Positions 46,083 to 55,151 of a DNA stretch of 64,000 bases are shown one piece after another. The DNA comes from Gammaproteobacteria bacterium (lineage in GTDB: Bacteria; Pseudomonadota; Gammaproteobacteria; Pseudomonadales; Azotimanducaceae): the NCBI GenBank assembly GCA_009845835.1, contig VXYV01000029.1, positions 18,513-82,512 of the forward strand, read 5' to 3'. Below the pieces are notes generated by a model. It was not told the origin of the DNA. It worked only from the letters and a program-made list of their open reading frames with translations, and made no database searches. The translations under genes and the position numbers were made by a program. Within the stretch, counting starts at the first letter, position 1. The number at the start of each line of letters is the position of its first letter.

Positions 46083-47188
46083 TGCGGTTCGTACTTAAGA
46101 CAAGTTACAACCGCGACATTGACGTGTTTCGCGATCGTGTTCATTTTTTCTGGTACTTCCTACTTGTACTTGTGATGCTTATTGCCCCCCTTTTTGCAGG
46201 TACGTATTTCCAATCACAACTCACATTACTGTTTATCTCAGCGATCGCTGGTACGGGTCTGATGGTACTAGTGGGATATACAGGTCTTGTCAGTCTTGGC
46301 CACGCGGCTTTTCTATTGCTTGGGGCTTACGTTCACACATTGTTACTCAAGTACCACATTCCCTTTGTCGTTTCGCTCCCTTTGGCAGCAATCGCTTGCG
46401 GTGTTTTTGGAATGATTGTTGGACTAGCCGCGTTACGAACTACAGGAGTGTATCTTGCGATCGCGACATTAGCCTTTGCGATGATTGTCGAACAAGTTAT
46501 CAAGAATTGGAAGAGTCTGACTGGGGGCAATAATGGGTTAAAAGTGTCAGATCCTACGATATTTGGTTTCGATCTCCAAAGCGATGTTAGAGTCTTCGGC
46601 TTGGATTCGGAAGTGAGTATTTTTTACTACGTATGCTTTGTGATCTTAGTGCTTGTTCTGTTTTTGATTGTAAATTTGTTGCGTGCACCGACAGGGAGAA
46701 GTTTCATTGCGGTACGCGACTCTGAGATTTCGGCACAAGCAATGGGGGTTAATTTAACCGCAGCCAAAATCCGGTCGTTTTCACTTTCTGCTGCTTTGAC
46801 TGGAATTGCTGGTGGACTAATGGCACATCAGATTGGTCATTTGTTCCCCGATTCATTCACTATCGTAGATTCCATCAAGTTACTCATGCTTGTAGTTGTA
46901 GGTGGTCTTGGGTCGGTCCATGGTGTGATCTTTGGAGCGATATTTTTGATACTTCTGCCAGAAGCTATTTCGGTCTTAAAAGGCTGGCTACCTCAGGCAA
47001 TGGTTTATCGAGGTGGCTTGGAACCCTTAATTTTTGGTAGCATTCTGATTTTATTTTTAGTGTTTGAACCATTTGGTATTTATGGTCGCTGGCAAAAAAT
47101 ATTGTTGTACTTCAACCAGTTCCCGCTGTACCGAAAGAAAACCTTCAAGCGGCAACGATCCTTCTTGCGTACTGAAAGAGTTCATTGA
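46082..47188 (+). CDS. Branched-chain-type amino acid ABC transporter permease (LivM family)
   Basis: Second permease, 368 residues, about ten helices. LivM marks are GYTGLVSLGHAAFLLLGAY, LRTTGVYLAIATLAFAMI, LTGGNNGL and GGLGSVHGVIFGA. The C-terminal tail of about 25 residues is basic (KKTFKRQRSFLRTER). It overlaps the LivH-type gene by one base and is followed three bases later by the first ATPase gene. Confidence 0.93.
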   Translation: MRFVLKTSYNRDIDVFRDRVHFFWYFLLVLVMLIAPLFAGTYFQSQLTLLFISAIAGTGLMVLVGYTGLVSLGHAAFLLLGAYVHTLLLKYHIPFVVSLPLAAIACGVFGMIVGLAALRTTGVYLAIATLAFAMIVEQVIKNWKSLTGGNNGLKVSDPTIFGFDLQSDVRVFGLDSEVSIFYYVCFVILVLVLFLIVNLLRAPTGRSFIAVRDSEISAQAMGVNLTAAKIRSFSLSAALTGIAGGLMAHQIGHLFPDSFTIVDSIKLLMLVVVGGLGSVHGVIFGAIFLILLPEAISVLKGWLPQAMVYRGGLEPLIFGSILILFLVFEPFGIYGRWQKILLYFNQFPLYRKKTFKRQRSFLRTERVH

Positions 47189-47191
47189 CAT

Positions 47192-47944
47192 ATGTTGATT
47201 GCCGACAACTTAACATGTTCATTCGGTGGGGTCAAGGCCGTTGATCAGTTGTCTTTTGTCGTCAATCACGGAGACATTTTTAGCATCATTGGGCCAAATG
47301 GTGCGGGTAAAACAACGGTATTGAATTTGTTCAGTCGTTTTTACAACGCCGATAAGGGAGAGATTTGGTTAGAGGATGACAATATCACGAAGATTTCGGC
47401 GTCGGCCGTCGCAAAGAAGGGCATCGCCCGTACCTTTCAAAACGTAGAGTTATTTGAACGCGAGACAGTATTACAGAATCTCTTGATCGCGCAACATATC
47501 CATCGTACGACGAATTTAGTCACGGAGTGTCTGTTTGTCGGTTTAGCACGTCGACAAGAAATCCGATTTCGAGAGACGGCAGAACATGTAATTGATCTGT
47601 TGCATTTAGAACAATACCGAGATGCTGTTACCGGTTCACTACCGTTTGGAGTTAGAAAACTTGTAGAAATCGGCCGCGCACTGTGTTTACGACCGCGATT
47701 ATTGCTCATGGATGAACCATCCTCAGGGTTGAACCCGGAAGAAACAGAAGATTTAGGTCATTGGATCGAGGACATCAACCAAGATCTCGATGTAACAATT
47801 GTGATGGTAGAACATGATATGTCGTTAATCGGGAGAGTCGCCAGTCGAGTTTTAGCAATGGCAGACGGACGGTTATTGACCATCGGTACTCCGAAGGAAG
47901 TCGAAAACCACCCTGAAGTGATTGAAGCCTATTTAGGATGCTAG
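47192..47944 (+). CDS. Branched-chain-type ABC transporter ATPase (LivG family)
   Basis: Cytoplasmic ATPase of 250 residues: Walker A GPNGAGKTT (about 34-42), the LivG-type insertion including KGIARTFQNVELF, signature-like LPFGVRKLVEIGRAL, which replaces LSYG, Walker B LLLMDEPSSGL and the switch histidine in VEHDM. It overlaps the next ATPase gene by seven bases. Confidence 0.93.
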   Translation: MLIADNLTCSFGGVKAVDQLSFVVNHGDIFSIIGPNGAGKTTVLNLFSRFYNADKGEIWLEDDNITKISASAVAKKGIARTFQNVELFERETVLQNLLIAQHIHRTTNLVTECLFVGLARRQEIRFRETAEHVIDLLHLEQYRDAVTGSLPFGVRKLVEIGRALCLRPRLLLMDEPSSGLNPEETEDLGHWIEDINQDLDVTIVMVEHDMSLIGRVASRVLAMADGRLLTIGTPKEVENHPEVIEAYLGC

Positions 47945-48702
47945 AAAGTTCCACGCTACTCAGCGTTCAAAATATTGAAACCTATTATGGTCCCGTTTCC
48001 GCCGTGTGTGGAGTTTCTTTAGTTGTGGAGCAAGGTGCAATCGTAACAGTTTTAGGTGCTAATGGCGCTGGTAAAACTACGGTTTTAAAAACAATTGCAG
48101 GATTAATGTTTCCTGCGAAGGGAATGGTGCACTTTGAGGGGGAAAATATTACCGGTATAGAACCCGACAAGATTGTTCGACTTGGTATTGCTCACGTCCC
48201 TGAAGGACGGGAAGTATTTCCGTTACTTTCCACCGAAGAAAATTTACGCTTAGGGAGTCTCAATAATCAACTTTCGCGGTTAGATGTTGTTTATGAATAT
48301 TTTCCAATTCTGCAGAAGCATAGAAAACTATCTGCTGGTTTTTTATCAGGGGGACAACAGCAAATGCTTGCAATAGGTCGAGCGCTTATGCAGACACCGA
48401 GACTCATCATGTTCGACGAACCCTCACTTGGGCTATCTCCTAAATTGGTTCACGAAATTTCTGAGATCATCACGCGAATCAACACTGAACAAAGTGTGTC
48501 GATTTTGTTAGTGGAGCAGAATGCGAAAATGGCCCTGCAAGTGGCGCAATATGGCTACATATTGGAGCAAGGTCGAGTTGTTATGGAAAACACCTGCGAG
48601 CGTTTGTCAGCTTCGACGGATGTAAAGGAATTTTATCTGGGGATGAAAGAAGCAGGTGTGCGTGGCCAACGCCGTTGGAAGCGGAGAAAAACATGGCGTT
48701 AA
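47938..48702 (+). CDS. Branched-chain-type ABC transporter ATPase (LivF family)
   Basis: Second ATPase, 254 residues: Walker A GANGAGKTT, the LivF-typical AHVPEGREVFP, signature LSGGQQQMLAIGRAL, Walker B LIMFDEPSLGLSP and a Q-loop/switch segment LLVEQNAKMAL. The C-terminal 20 residues are very basic and unlike standard LivF, running to the acyl-CoA synthetase start, which it overlaps by ten bases. Confidence 0.93.
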   Translation: MLESSTLLSVQNIETYYGPVSAVCGVSLVVEQGAIVTVLGANGAGKTTVLKTIAGLMFPAKGMVHFEGENITGIEPDKIVRLGIAHVPEGREVFPLLSTEENLRLGSLNNQLSRLDVVYEYFPILQKHRKLSAGFLSGGQQQMLAIGRALMQTPRLIMFDEPSLGLSPKLVHEISEIITRINTEQSVSILLVEQNAKMALQVAQYGYILEQGRVVMENTCERLSASTDVKEFYLGMKEAGVRGQRRWKRRKTWR

Positions 48703-50519
48703 CGGATTCGATTGCGATTAACGGATCAGACACAGTTCCCAAGTTGTTTATGCACCGAGTCGCGAATTTTTCTCAAAAAGTAGCTGTACGTGAAAAAGAA
48801 TTCGGTATTTGGAATGAATATACCTGGGATGATTGGGGGACACACGCGCGCGAAATCGGGTTAGGTCTGAAATCACTTGGTTTAGGTCGATCGGACGTTG
48901 TGTCAATCGCATCGGAAATCAACAAAGAATGGTTGTTTACGGACCTAGGAATCGTTTGTGTGGGTGGTATATGTAATGGAGTTTATGCCACCGACTCACC
49001 GCAACAGGTCAAGTACCTCATTAACGATAGTGGTTCGAAGTTTTATTTCGCAGAAGATGAAGAACAACTAGATAAAGTACTTCAAGTTCGTGATACCACA
49101 CCGACACTAGAAAAAATCATCATCTTCGATATGGAAGGATTGCGAGACCTCGACGATGAAATGTGTTTGTCAATTGAGCAGTTACGCGAGTTAGGTCGAA
49201 CATACGACGAGGCACATCCTAGTGAGTGGTCAAACGAGGTTCAAAAGGCGTCACCCGAAGACGTCATAATCTTAACATATACCTCGGGGACCACTGGCAG
49301 GCCGAAAGGGGCAATGATCACGCAACGGAATATGATCTTCATGATGACTTGCATTCAGAATTGTTTATCGGTTTATCCTACTGATAGGCAGTTAGGATTT
49401 TTACCACTTGCCCATATCGCGGGTCGTATGTTTTACGTGTATTCGGTCATTGAAGCACGCTCAATTGTGCATCTCATAGAAGATCCTGATACTATGATCA
49501 ACGACATCTGTGAAGTAGAACCAACGGTACACTTTGCTGTCCCTCGAGTCTGGGAAAAACAACACTCATTGGTTACTCTGAAGTTAAAAAAGTCAACTAA
49601 ATTTGCTAAAAGTATGTATGACTTCGCGCTCAAAATAGGATATGCAAGGGCAGAACGCATCTTGCTCAACCTGCAGGTCTCAGTGTTTATAGAAGCACTC
49701 TTTAAGGTTTGCGATTTTCTGGTATTACGAAACATTAAAAGGGCGCTAGGATTAGATAAATGTCGGTGGTTGTCGACCGCAGCTGCGCCGATTGCTCCCG
49801 AACTGATTCGATGGTATTGGGCTTTAGGTCTTCCAATGTATGAACTCTACGGCCAAACTGAGTGTACCGGGATAGCGACGTGTAATGTGGAATCTAGACG
49901 ACGCTTGGGGAGTGTTGGACCCGCAGCAAAGGGAATCGATGTAACGCTTTCGGCCGAAAATGAAATTCTGATTTGTAGTCCAGGTGTAATTAAAGGATAT
50001 TGGAATCGTCCTGAGCAAACCGCTGACACCATTCGTCAGGATTGGCTGTACACTGGCGATATCGGTCGAATCGATGACGATGGTTTTGTGTATGTTGTCG
50101 ATCGGATGAAAGATATCATTATTACAGCAGGTGGAAAAAATATCACTCCGAGCGAAATCGAGAATCACTTAAAGTTTTCGCCATACATTACAGATGCGGT
50201 TGTCATTGGCGATCGACGACCTTACTTGACGTGTATGATCATGATTGATCACGACAACGTAACGCAATATGCGCAGGAAACAGACGTACCATTCACCAAT
50301 TACGAGAGTCTGTGTCATACGGACGAGATCTTAGATCTCATTGCTCAAGAAGTAGAACGTGTCAACCAACAATTTGCACAAGCTGAAACGATCAAGAAGT
50401 TCAGATTGATTGATCAGTTATTAGATGCAGAGGACGAGGAACTCACGCCGACGCAAAAGCTTAAGCGAAACGTGATCAGTCAAAAATATGCTAGCATCAT
50501 TGACAAGATGTATGCATGA
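48693..50519 (+). CDS. AMP-forming acyl-CoA synthetase (long-chain type)
   Basis: Adenylates a carboxylic acid and transfers it to CoA. The ATG at 48693, after GGAG, gives 608 residues; a TTG at 48675 is the alternative. Motifs: ATP/AMP loop YTSGTTGRPKGA (about 197-208), A-loop YELYGQTEC, GYWNRPEQT, YTGDIGR and the hinge/lysine segment DRMKDIIITAGGKNI. The size and long linker resemble long-chain fatty acyl-CoA ligases rather than acetyl-CoA synthetase. It is translationally linked to the importer genes, so it probably activates the imported carboxylate or its product. Substrate unknown. Confidence 0.92.
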   Translation: MALTDSIAINGSDTVPKLFMHRVANFSQKVAVREKEFGIWNEYTWDDWGTHAREIGLGLKSLGLGRSDVVSIASEINKEWLFTDLGIVCVGGICNGVYATDSPQQVKYLINDSGSKFYFAEDEEQLDKVLQVRDTTPTLEKIIIFDMEGLRDLDDEMCLSIEQLRELGRTYDEAHPSEWSNEVQKASPEDVIILTYTSGTTGRPKGAMITQRNMIFMMTCIQNCLSVYPTDRQLGFLPLAHIAGRMFYVYSVIEARSIVHLIEDPDTMINDICEVEPTVHFAVPRVWEKQHSLVTLKLKKSTKFAKSMYDFALKIGYARAERILLNLQVSVFIEALFKVCDFLVLRNIKRALGLDKCRWLSTAAAPIAPELIRWYWALGLPMYELYGQTECTGIATCNVESRRRLGSVGPAAKGIDVTLSAENEILICSPGVIKGYWNRPEQTADTIRQDWLYTGDIGRIDDDGFVYVVDRMKDIIITAGGKNITPSEIENHLKFSPYITDAVVIGDRRPYLTCMIMIDHDNVTQYAQETDVPFTNYESLCHTDEILDLIAQEVERVNQQFAQAETIKKFRLIDQLLDAEDEELTPTQKLKRNVISQKYASIIDKMYA

Positions 50520-50578
50520 GAGTCTCCGTTAACCCAGACCGATTGGAAGGTTAATCAAGACTTTGTGAGTATCAGACG

Positions 50579-50765
50579 ATGTCATGGTGTTTTTACTTAA
50601 CTGCGTCTGCAACATGTATTGTCGTAGTTTTCTTGGTAACTCTCCCTGAGTTTTCAATACGGGAGAAAGCTAGACGAGTTTGAGCAGATTGTACGAGAAT
50701 TAGGAATTTGGCATTAGCTTCCAGAAGAGGATAAATTTACGGTAACAGTGAGGTTGTCAACCTAA
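50579..50765 (+). pseudogene. Possible remnant of a small membrane protein gene
   Basis: From the ATG at 50579 the frame reads a membrane-type segment (WCFYLTASATCIVVVFLVTLPEF). Downstream, in the +1 frame, comes KLDEFEQIVRELGIWH, a TAG, then LPEEDKFTVTVRLST and TAA at 50763-50765. The second half looks protein-like and would join the first half after one frameshift and one nonsense change. No homolog is recognised. This is a by-eye reconstruction and may be chance. Confidence 0.3.
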
Positions 50766-50808
50766 CCACATTCCACTACAATACTGACAGTTGCGGTTCG
50801 TCTGTCGA

Positions 50809-51270
50809 TTAACCGTCGTGAATTGACTTGTTAGGTTCAGGCTCCTGCAACTTAATCCCAAACTTAGCTAAAATAGATCCAACCACACCGAAAACGAGAA
50901 ATATCCCGATATACCAACCGGATGCCCACAATATACCCATAGCGTTTAATCTGAAAGTCCAGTCGTCGTCGTCAGGTTCTATGGCCGTTATAAGAATTGT
51001 CACAAATACTCCTGTTGCTAACAAAACCGCGATAATTGAGCTGCATAGAGAATATTCCGCGTTTTTCAGTTCTGAAGTTCTGAAAACAAAAGAACCCAAT
51101 ATAACAAGAGACAATGAAAACAGTAGACCGACCCATCCCATAATAAATGATAGACCAGAATAATCTTCACCAAGTCGTAAACCTATTGCACCGCCAAGAA
51201 TCAATGTAATTGCTTGGATTAGGCCGATTGAGCCTCCGATAATTAGTAAGACTGCACCACCTTTCTTCAT
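50809..51270 (-). CDS. Small four-helix membrane protein of unknown function
   Basis: A 153-residue product with four predicted transmembrane helices: about 6-28, 43-65, 80-100 and 115-138. There is an acidic loop EPDDDDW between helices 3 and 4 and a hydrophilic tail. The pattern KKGGAVLLIIGGSIGLIQAI recalls DUF4064-like proteins, but I cannot confirm the family. AAGGAA lies nine bases before the ATG. It is on the opposite strand between the acyl-CoA synthetase and the binding-protein gene, and so interrupts the importer cluster. Confidence 0.65.
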   Translation of the reverse strand: MKKGGAVLLIIGGSIGLIQAITLILGGAIGLRLGEDYSGLSFIMGWVGLLFSLSLVILGSFVFRTSELKNAEYSLCSSIIAVLLATGVFVTILITAIEPDDDDWTFRLNAMGILWASGWYIGIFLVFGVVGSILAKFGIKLQEPEPNKSIHDG

Positions 51271-51444
51271 TGCAGTTATTTCCTTAGTTAGTTAGCAAAA
51301 CGTATGACGTCCGACAAGGATCTGTTCAAATTCATAAATATCTGCAGATTTTAAAGATTTTCAAAAAATTTTGGACGGACAAGACCCCGATGACCAAGCA
51401 AACCTAAAATATTTATTGTGTTAGACATGGAGTACCATATCCCT

Positions 51445-52692
51445 ATGAAGTTCATTCGCACCAACTTGACTCGAATTTCTTTTGCATTTGCTCTCATTGG
51501 GTTAGTCTTTTTTGCCGGTTGTGGTACCGATACGGAAACTGACTCAAACGAGACTCAAGATTCAGTATCAGAAACTCAACACAACGTACGGGGAGTTTCC
51601 GAAGATGAGATCTTGTTTGGTATTCATACGGACCTTTCTGGACCTATCGCCCGGTACGGAACAGAAACGGTAAACGGAATCAACATGCGTTTCAATGAGG
51701 TCAATAGCGACGGTGGAGTACACGGAAGAAAACTCCGTTTAATCGCAGAGGACTCCGAGTACAGCCCACAAAATTCGATCCGAATTACCAACAAACTCAT
51801 TCACGGTGATAAGATTTTCGCAATGTTAATGGCATTGGGTACACCCAACAATTTAGCCGTCATGGATGAACAGTTTGAGGCAGGCGTTCCTAATCTATTC
51901 CCTTTCACTGGTTCAATAAAAATGGCACAACCGTATCGAAAGTTAATGTTTACGCAACGGGGGATTTATTACTACGAAATGCGCGCAGCCGTAAAGTATT
52001 TCGTCGAAGAACGTGGTCGAACTAAGCCGTGTGTTGCCTATATCAATAACGAGTACGGTGAGGAAACATATACCGCTGTTAAAGATCAAACTGCCGAAAT
52101 GGGGATTGAATTTGTTGATGCAGCATCGCACGATCGTACGGAAACAGAATTTACCGCCAATGTATTACGATTGAGGCAAGCGGGTTGTGATCTCGTATTG
52201 TTGGGAACGGTGGTAATTGATACCCTAGGCATTCTCGCCGCAGCGGACGAGATAGGTTGGGAAAATGTCGATTGGGTAGGGTGTAATGCTGCAGCTGGTT
52301 CCGTGATTGCCGAGCATGAATCAGGAATGGGCGAAGGTTACTTTGTTTTTAATCATCTAATTAAGATCTACCCAGACACTGAAGAAAACGAAGAAATAGT
52401 AGAGTGGTACAACAAATTTCTCGAACTTTACGGAAGTGAACCAGATGTCGCAGCAATGGAAGGCTATCGTTCTGCTGATTTAGTGATTAAAGCTTTAGAA
52501 GCAGTCGGACGTAACGTCACTACAGAAGGCTTTATTACAGCATTGGAATCGATTGGAACTTACACAGATCTGTTTGGATACGAACTTCGCTTTAGTGAAG
52601 ACAATCATAACGGTGTAAGAGAGTCCGTTCTAGCCCAAGCACAAGATAAGCGTTGGGTAGTTTTAGATCAACGAATCGAGATCAATATGTGA
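51445..52692 (+). CDS. Branched-chain-type ABC transporter substrate-binding lipoprotein
   Basis: The ATG at 51445 gives 415 residues beginning with a short basic segment and a hydrophobic helix that ends in the lipobox-like FAGC, so it is probably a lipoprotein. Upstream GTG and ATG codons would add nine or six residues. A Thr/Asp/Ser-rich linker leads to a type I periplasmic-binding fold: EDEILFGIHTDLSGPIARYG, GGVHGRKLRLIAEDSEY, PNLFPFTGS and a second lobe ending with DLVIKALEAVGR. It most likely serves the permease/ATPase genes at 45195-48702, though 900 bases and an opposite-strand gene separate them. Ligand unknown. Confidence 0.9.
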   Translation: MKFIRTNLTRISFAFALIGLVFFAGCGTDTETDSNETQDSVSETQHNVRGVSEDEILFGIHTDLSGPIARYGTETVNGINMRFNEVNSDGGVHGRKLRLIAEDSEYSPQNSIRITNKLIHGDKIFAMLMALGTPNNLAVMDEQFEAGVPNLFPFTGSIKMAQPYRKLMFTQRGIYYYEMRAAVKYFVEERGRTKPCVAYINNEYGEETYTAVKDQTAEMGIEFVDAASHDRTETEFTANVLRLRQAGCDLVLLGTVVIDTLGILAAADEIGWENVDWVGCNAAAGSVIAEHESGMGEGYFVFNHLIKIYPDTEENEEIVEWYNKFLELYGSEPDVAAMEGYRSADLVIKALEAVGRNVTTEGFITALESIGTYTDLFGYELRFSEDNHNGVRESVLAQAQDKRWVVLDQRIEINM

Positions 52693-52702
52693 TTGAAAGT
52701 TC

Positions 52703-53821
52703 CTAGTTCTTGGAATTTTCCAATGCTAGTTTGATGATACTCTCGGCTTGGTTACATATTGATCGCAACTGAATAACGTCGAATGAGTTGACTTTCGGAA
52801 CATGGAGATGACCCAAAGGAAAAGACTTTCCGAATCTTTTCTGTAATAAGATAGAGCGGTACGATATCTCATTCGAGAGAAAACCACCTCCCGAACCCTG
52901 TACAGCAGTTTCACTAGTTAGTTGAGCTAGCGATCGCGGATAGAACTCGGTGTGACGTTCGGTCGCGACCCGGCGATTGTCAATAACTGACCACTGTCCC
53001 GGTGCTTTTTTCATGGCTTCGGCTGGAAGTGAAAATTCAAGGAACGACGGTGCGCCGGCAACGCAAGTGGGAAATTTCTTACCATCGATTCCGCAGACAT
53101 TCAAGTTGTCTAACGTCTCAACCGAGCGGCGATTGCCCGGAAACCGTTCTAGATCAAACTGTTTTCTCCCCATGCTCAGAGTTACAACTAGACTCGGGTT
53201 CGTAAAGTACAACGTTTTGAGCATTCTTTCGACACAATCTTCATCAAAGTCTTGAAATCGGACTGGGAATACAAGCACATTTATCGAATACTCGGGACAA
53301 AGTGTTTGTGCTATGGTGTAGGCGATTATTGCCGATGGATTGCATTGCGTGATATTTCGGTCTAGCATAAAGGGATCAAAGCAAGTCAACACGATTCTTT
53401 CGTGAGTGAACGAACCGTAATTCACCTTCCTCGAATTCCATTCCAGTGCTTCGCGTGTGTCTGTTGCGATCTGTGAATCCAAATTGCCTCGTCGCAAACG
53501 TTGTCGGAGTAATACTTGCCCCATCAACCGTCCCCAGTAAATCGGTCGATCGTCGATTACCGTGTTTGAAACAGATCGATTTGATGCTAATGTATGGCTG
53601 AGTTCTTTAGCGCGTAAATTAACGTTCTCGTACAGTTCTTTGTCAGATACCTGTATTACTTGCTCAAACGAATGAATCCAGTCGTCTAATGGTCTCAATA
53701 ACTCCGGGAAGTCGGTGATGATACTGTGCAAGCGCATTTCTTCTATGTTTGCAGAAGAATCTTCAGATCGAAGAAGCTTAAGGACGTGCTTCCACAAAGA
53801 TGGAATTTCTGATGTAGTCAC
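52703..53821 (-). CDS. Pyroglutamyl-peptidase (C15)-like protein with Ser in place of the catalytic Cys
   Basis: A 372-residue product with a GTG start. The first 140 residues are an extra helical region without a recognised family. From about 142 the C15 pattern appears: LTCFDPFMLDRNITQCNPSA matches the family's FxPF...NPS start, and VTLSMGRKQFDLERFPGNRR holds the catalytic glutamate (E225). TAVQGSGGGFLSNEISY matches the AGTYVCNHVMY segment of E. coli Pcp with the nucleophile position occupied by S316, and LGHLHVP has the catalytic histidine H340. The fold and Glu/His are kept but the Cys is not, so it may be a serine hydrolase variant or an inactive binding protein. No signal peptide is seen. 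Confidence 0.75.
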   Translation of the reverse strand: MTTSEIPSLWKHVLKLLRSEDSSANIEEMRLHSIITDFPELLRPLDDWIHSFEQVIQVSDKELYENVNLRAKELSHTLASNRSVSNTVIDDRPIYWGRLMGQVLLRQRLRRGNLDSQIATDTREALEWNSRKVNYGSFTHERIVLTCFDPFMLDRNITQCNPSAIIAYTIAQTLCPEYSINVLVFPVRFQDFDEDCVERMLKTLYFTNPSLVVTLSMGRKQFDLERFPGNRRSVETLDNLNVCGIDGKKFPTCVAGAPSFLEFSLPAEAMKKAPGQWSVIDNRRVATERHTEFYPRSLAQLTSETAVQGSGGGFLSNEISYRSILLQKRFGKSFPLGHLHVPKVNSFDVIQLRSICNQAESIIKLALENSKN

Positions 53822-53891
53822 TGTCTAGCGAATGATAGGGGAGAAAAACTCAATGATTTTTGAGTGTGAGGGATTTTTGAACTAATCTAGC

Positions 53892-55151
53892 TTAGGTGTT
53901 TCTCCCTTTAAGCCAACGTTCGATCCTATTCCATGCTTCTTCTAATTGTGGTATCGGTTGTGTGAGACCTACACGGACATATTCTTGTACCACTGTGCCG
54001 GACGGTGTTCCCGGTACCACGGAAACCCCAGTTTCGTCAAGTAAACGTCGGGCAAAAATATCACTATTCTGATGCACATTAACCATCACAAACATACCCG
54101 CTGCCGGAGTTTCTGCAGAAATCGACGGGATTCGGCTTATACGTTTCATCGTGTAATCTCGACGATTCCGATATTCTTGTCGCATACTAGCCACGTCATG
54201 TGTATGAGCACTCAGGGCTGTAGCTGCGGCGTCGTGAATAAAGGGACAACCACTAAAGAAAACTGACAACGCAATATTCTGTAAATGCGAGGATAAATCA
54301 TGATTGGTCAACGTCCAACCTACGCGCCACCCACTCATCGCATGTGACTTTGACAGACTATCGATAACCACGACATTTCTAAAATCTTCTACCACATTTG
54401 TTAGCGAAACATGTTCCTGTTCGTAATATAGTTCAGAATACACTTCGTCCGAAATCAACCAAATATTTCGCGCAGAACATATTTCATAGAGTTGTCTTAG
54501 TTCGTCTTCGGAAACAATGTTACCAACCGGATTGGATGGGGAGTTAACTAGAACACCAATGGTGTTGTCGTCAATCGCGTCAACAACCCTTTCCACATCG
54601 TATCGAAAGTGAGGAGATTTCGTCGCAATCGTCCTTAGATCTACGCCAACACACATAAAAGTTGGTTCGTATCCAAGGTAAGTTGGTTGACACGTCACGA
54701 CATTGTCGCCTTCACTACCAATAGCCGTTAGCACAGAGTAGATAGCGGCCGTTGCACCATTAAAAATAGTGAACTGTTCTGGATCCAATATTTTGGCAGA
54801 CGATTCAGATTCAATTCGTGCTAGTGTTTGTCGAAGAGCCATTTCGCCCGCGGGGTGTGTGTAATGAGTCCTTTCATTGTGTAAAGATTCTGTGACACTT
54901 TCGAGGATGTAGTCAGGTGTAGCAAAGTCTGGATCGCCAATCGAAAGTGCAATGATTGGCTCTCCAGCTCGTTTACGCGCCATCGCATCAATGTGCACTT
55001 GCCACGCGGAGTGATTCAGTTTAGCGAGCCGATCTAGGGCTCGGCTGCGGGGTAGGGATTCTCGATTCTTTTGATGAACGACGTCTTCTGGGACTGTAGT
55101 TGGTCTCCTTTTAGACGCAAAGGCCTCAACCAATTCAACGACATTTTTCAC
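53892..55151 (-). CDS. PLP-dependent class I/II aminotransferase
   Basis: A 419-residue fold-type I enzyme. Motifs: ALSIGDPDFATP, the PLP-phosphate region NGATAAIYSVL, NSPSNPVG, SDEVYSELYY, the Schiff-base lysine in SLSKSHAMSGWRVGW, and the C-terminal YVRVGLT with the carboxylate-binding arginine. Specificity (aspartate, alanine or aromatic) cannot be told. The GTG start gives an N-terminal extension of about 33 residues before the usual start of the family; a later start is possible. It lies 70 bases upstream of the C15-like gene on the same strand, and the two may be co-transcribed. Confidence 0.88.
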   Translation of the reverse strand: MKNVVELVEAFASKRRPTTVPEDVVHQKNRESLPRSRALDRLAKLNHSAWQVHIDAMARKRAGEPIIALSIGDPDFATPDYILESVTESLHNERTHYTHPAGEMALRQTLARIESESSAKILDPEQFTIFNGATAAIYSVLTAIGSEGDNVVTCQPTYLGYEPTFMCVGVDLRTIATKSPHFRYDVERVVDAIDDNTIGVLVNSPSNPVGNIVSEDELRQLYEICSARNIWLISDEVYSELYYEQEHVSLTNVVEDFRNVVVIDSLSKSHAMSGWRVGWTLTNHDLSSHLQNIALSVFFSGCPFIHDAAATALSAHTHDVASMRQEYRNRRDYTMKRISRIPSISAETPAAGMFVMVNVHQNSDIFARRLLDETGVSVVPGTPSGTVVQEYVRVGLTQPIPQLEEAWNRIERWLKGRNT

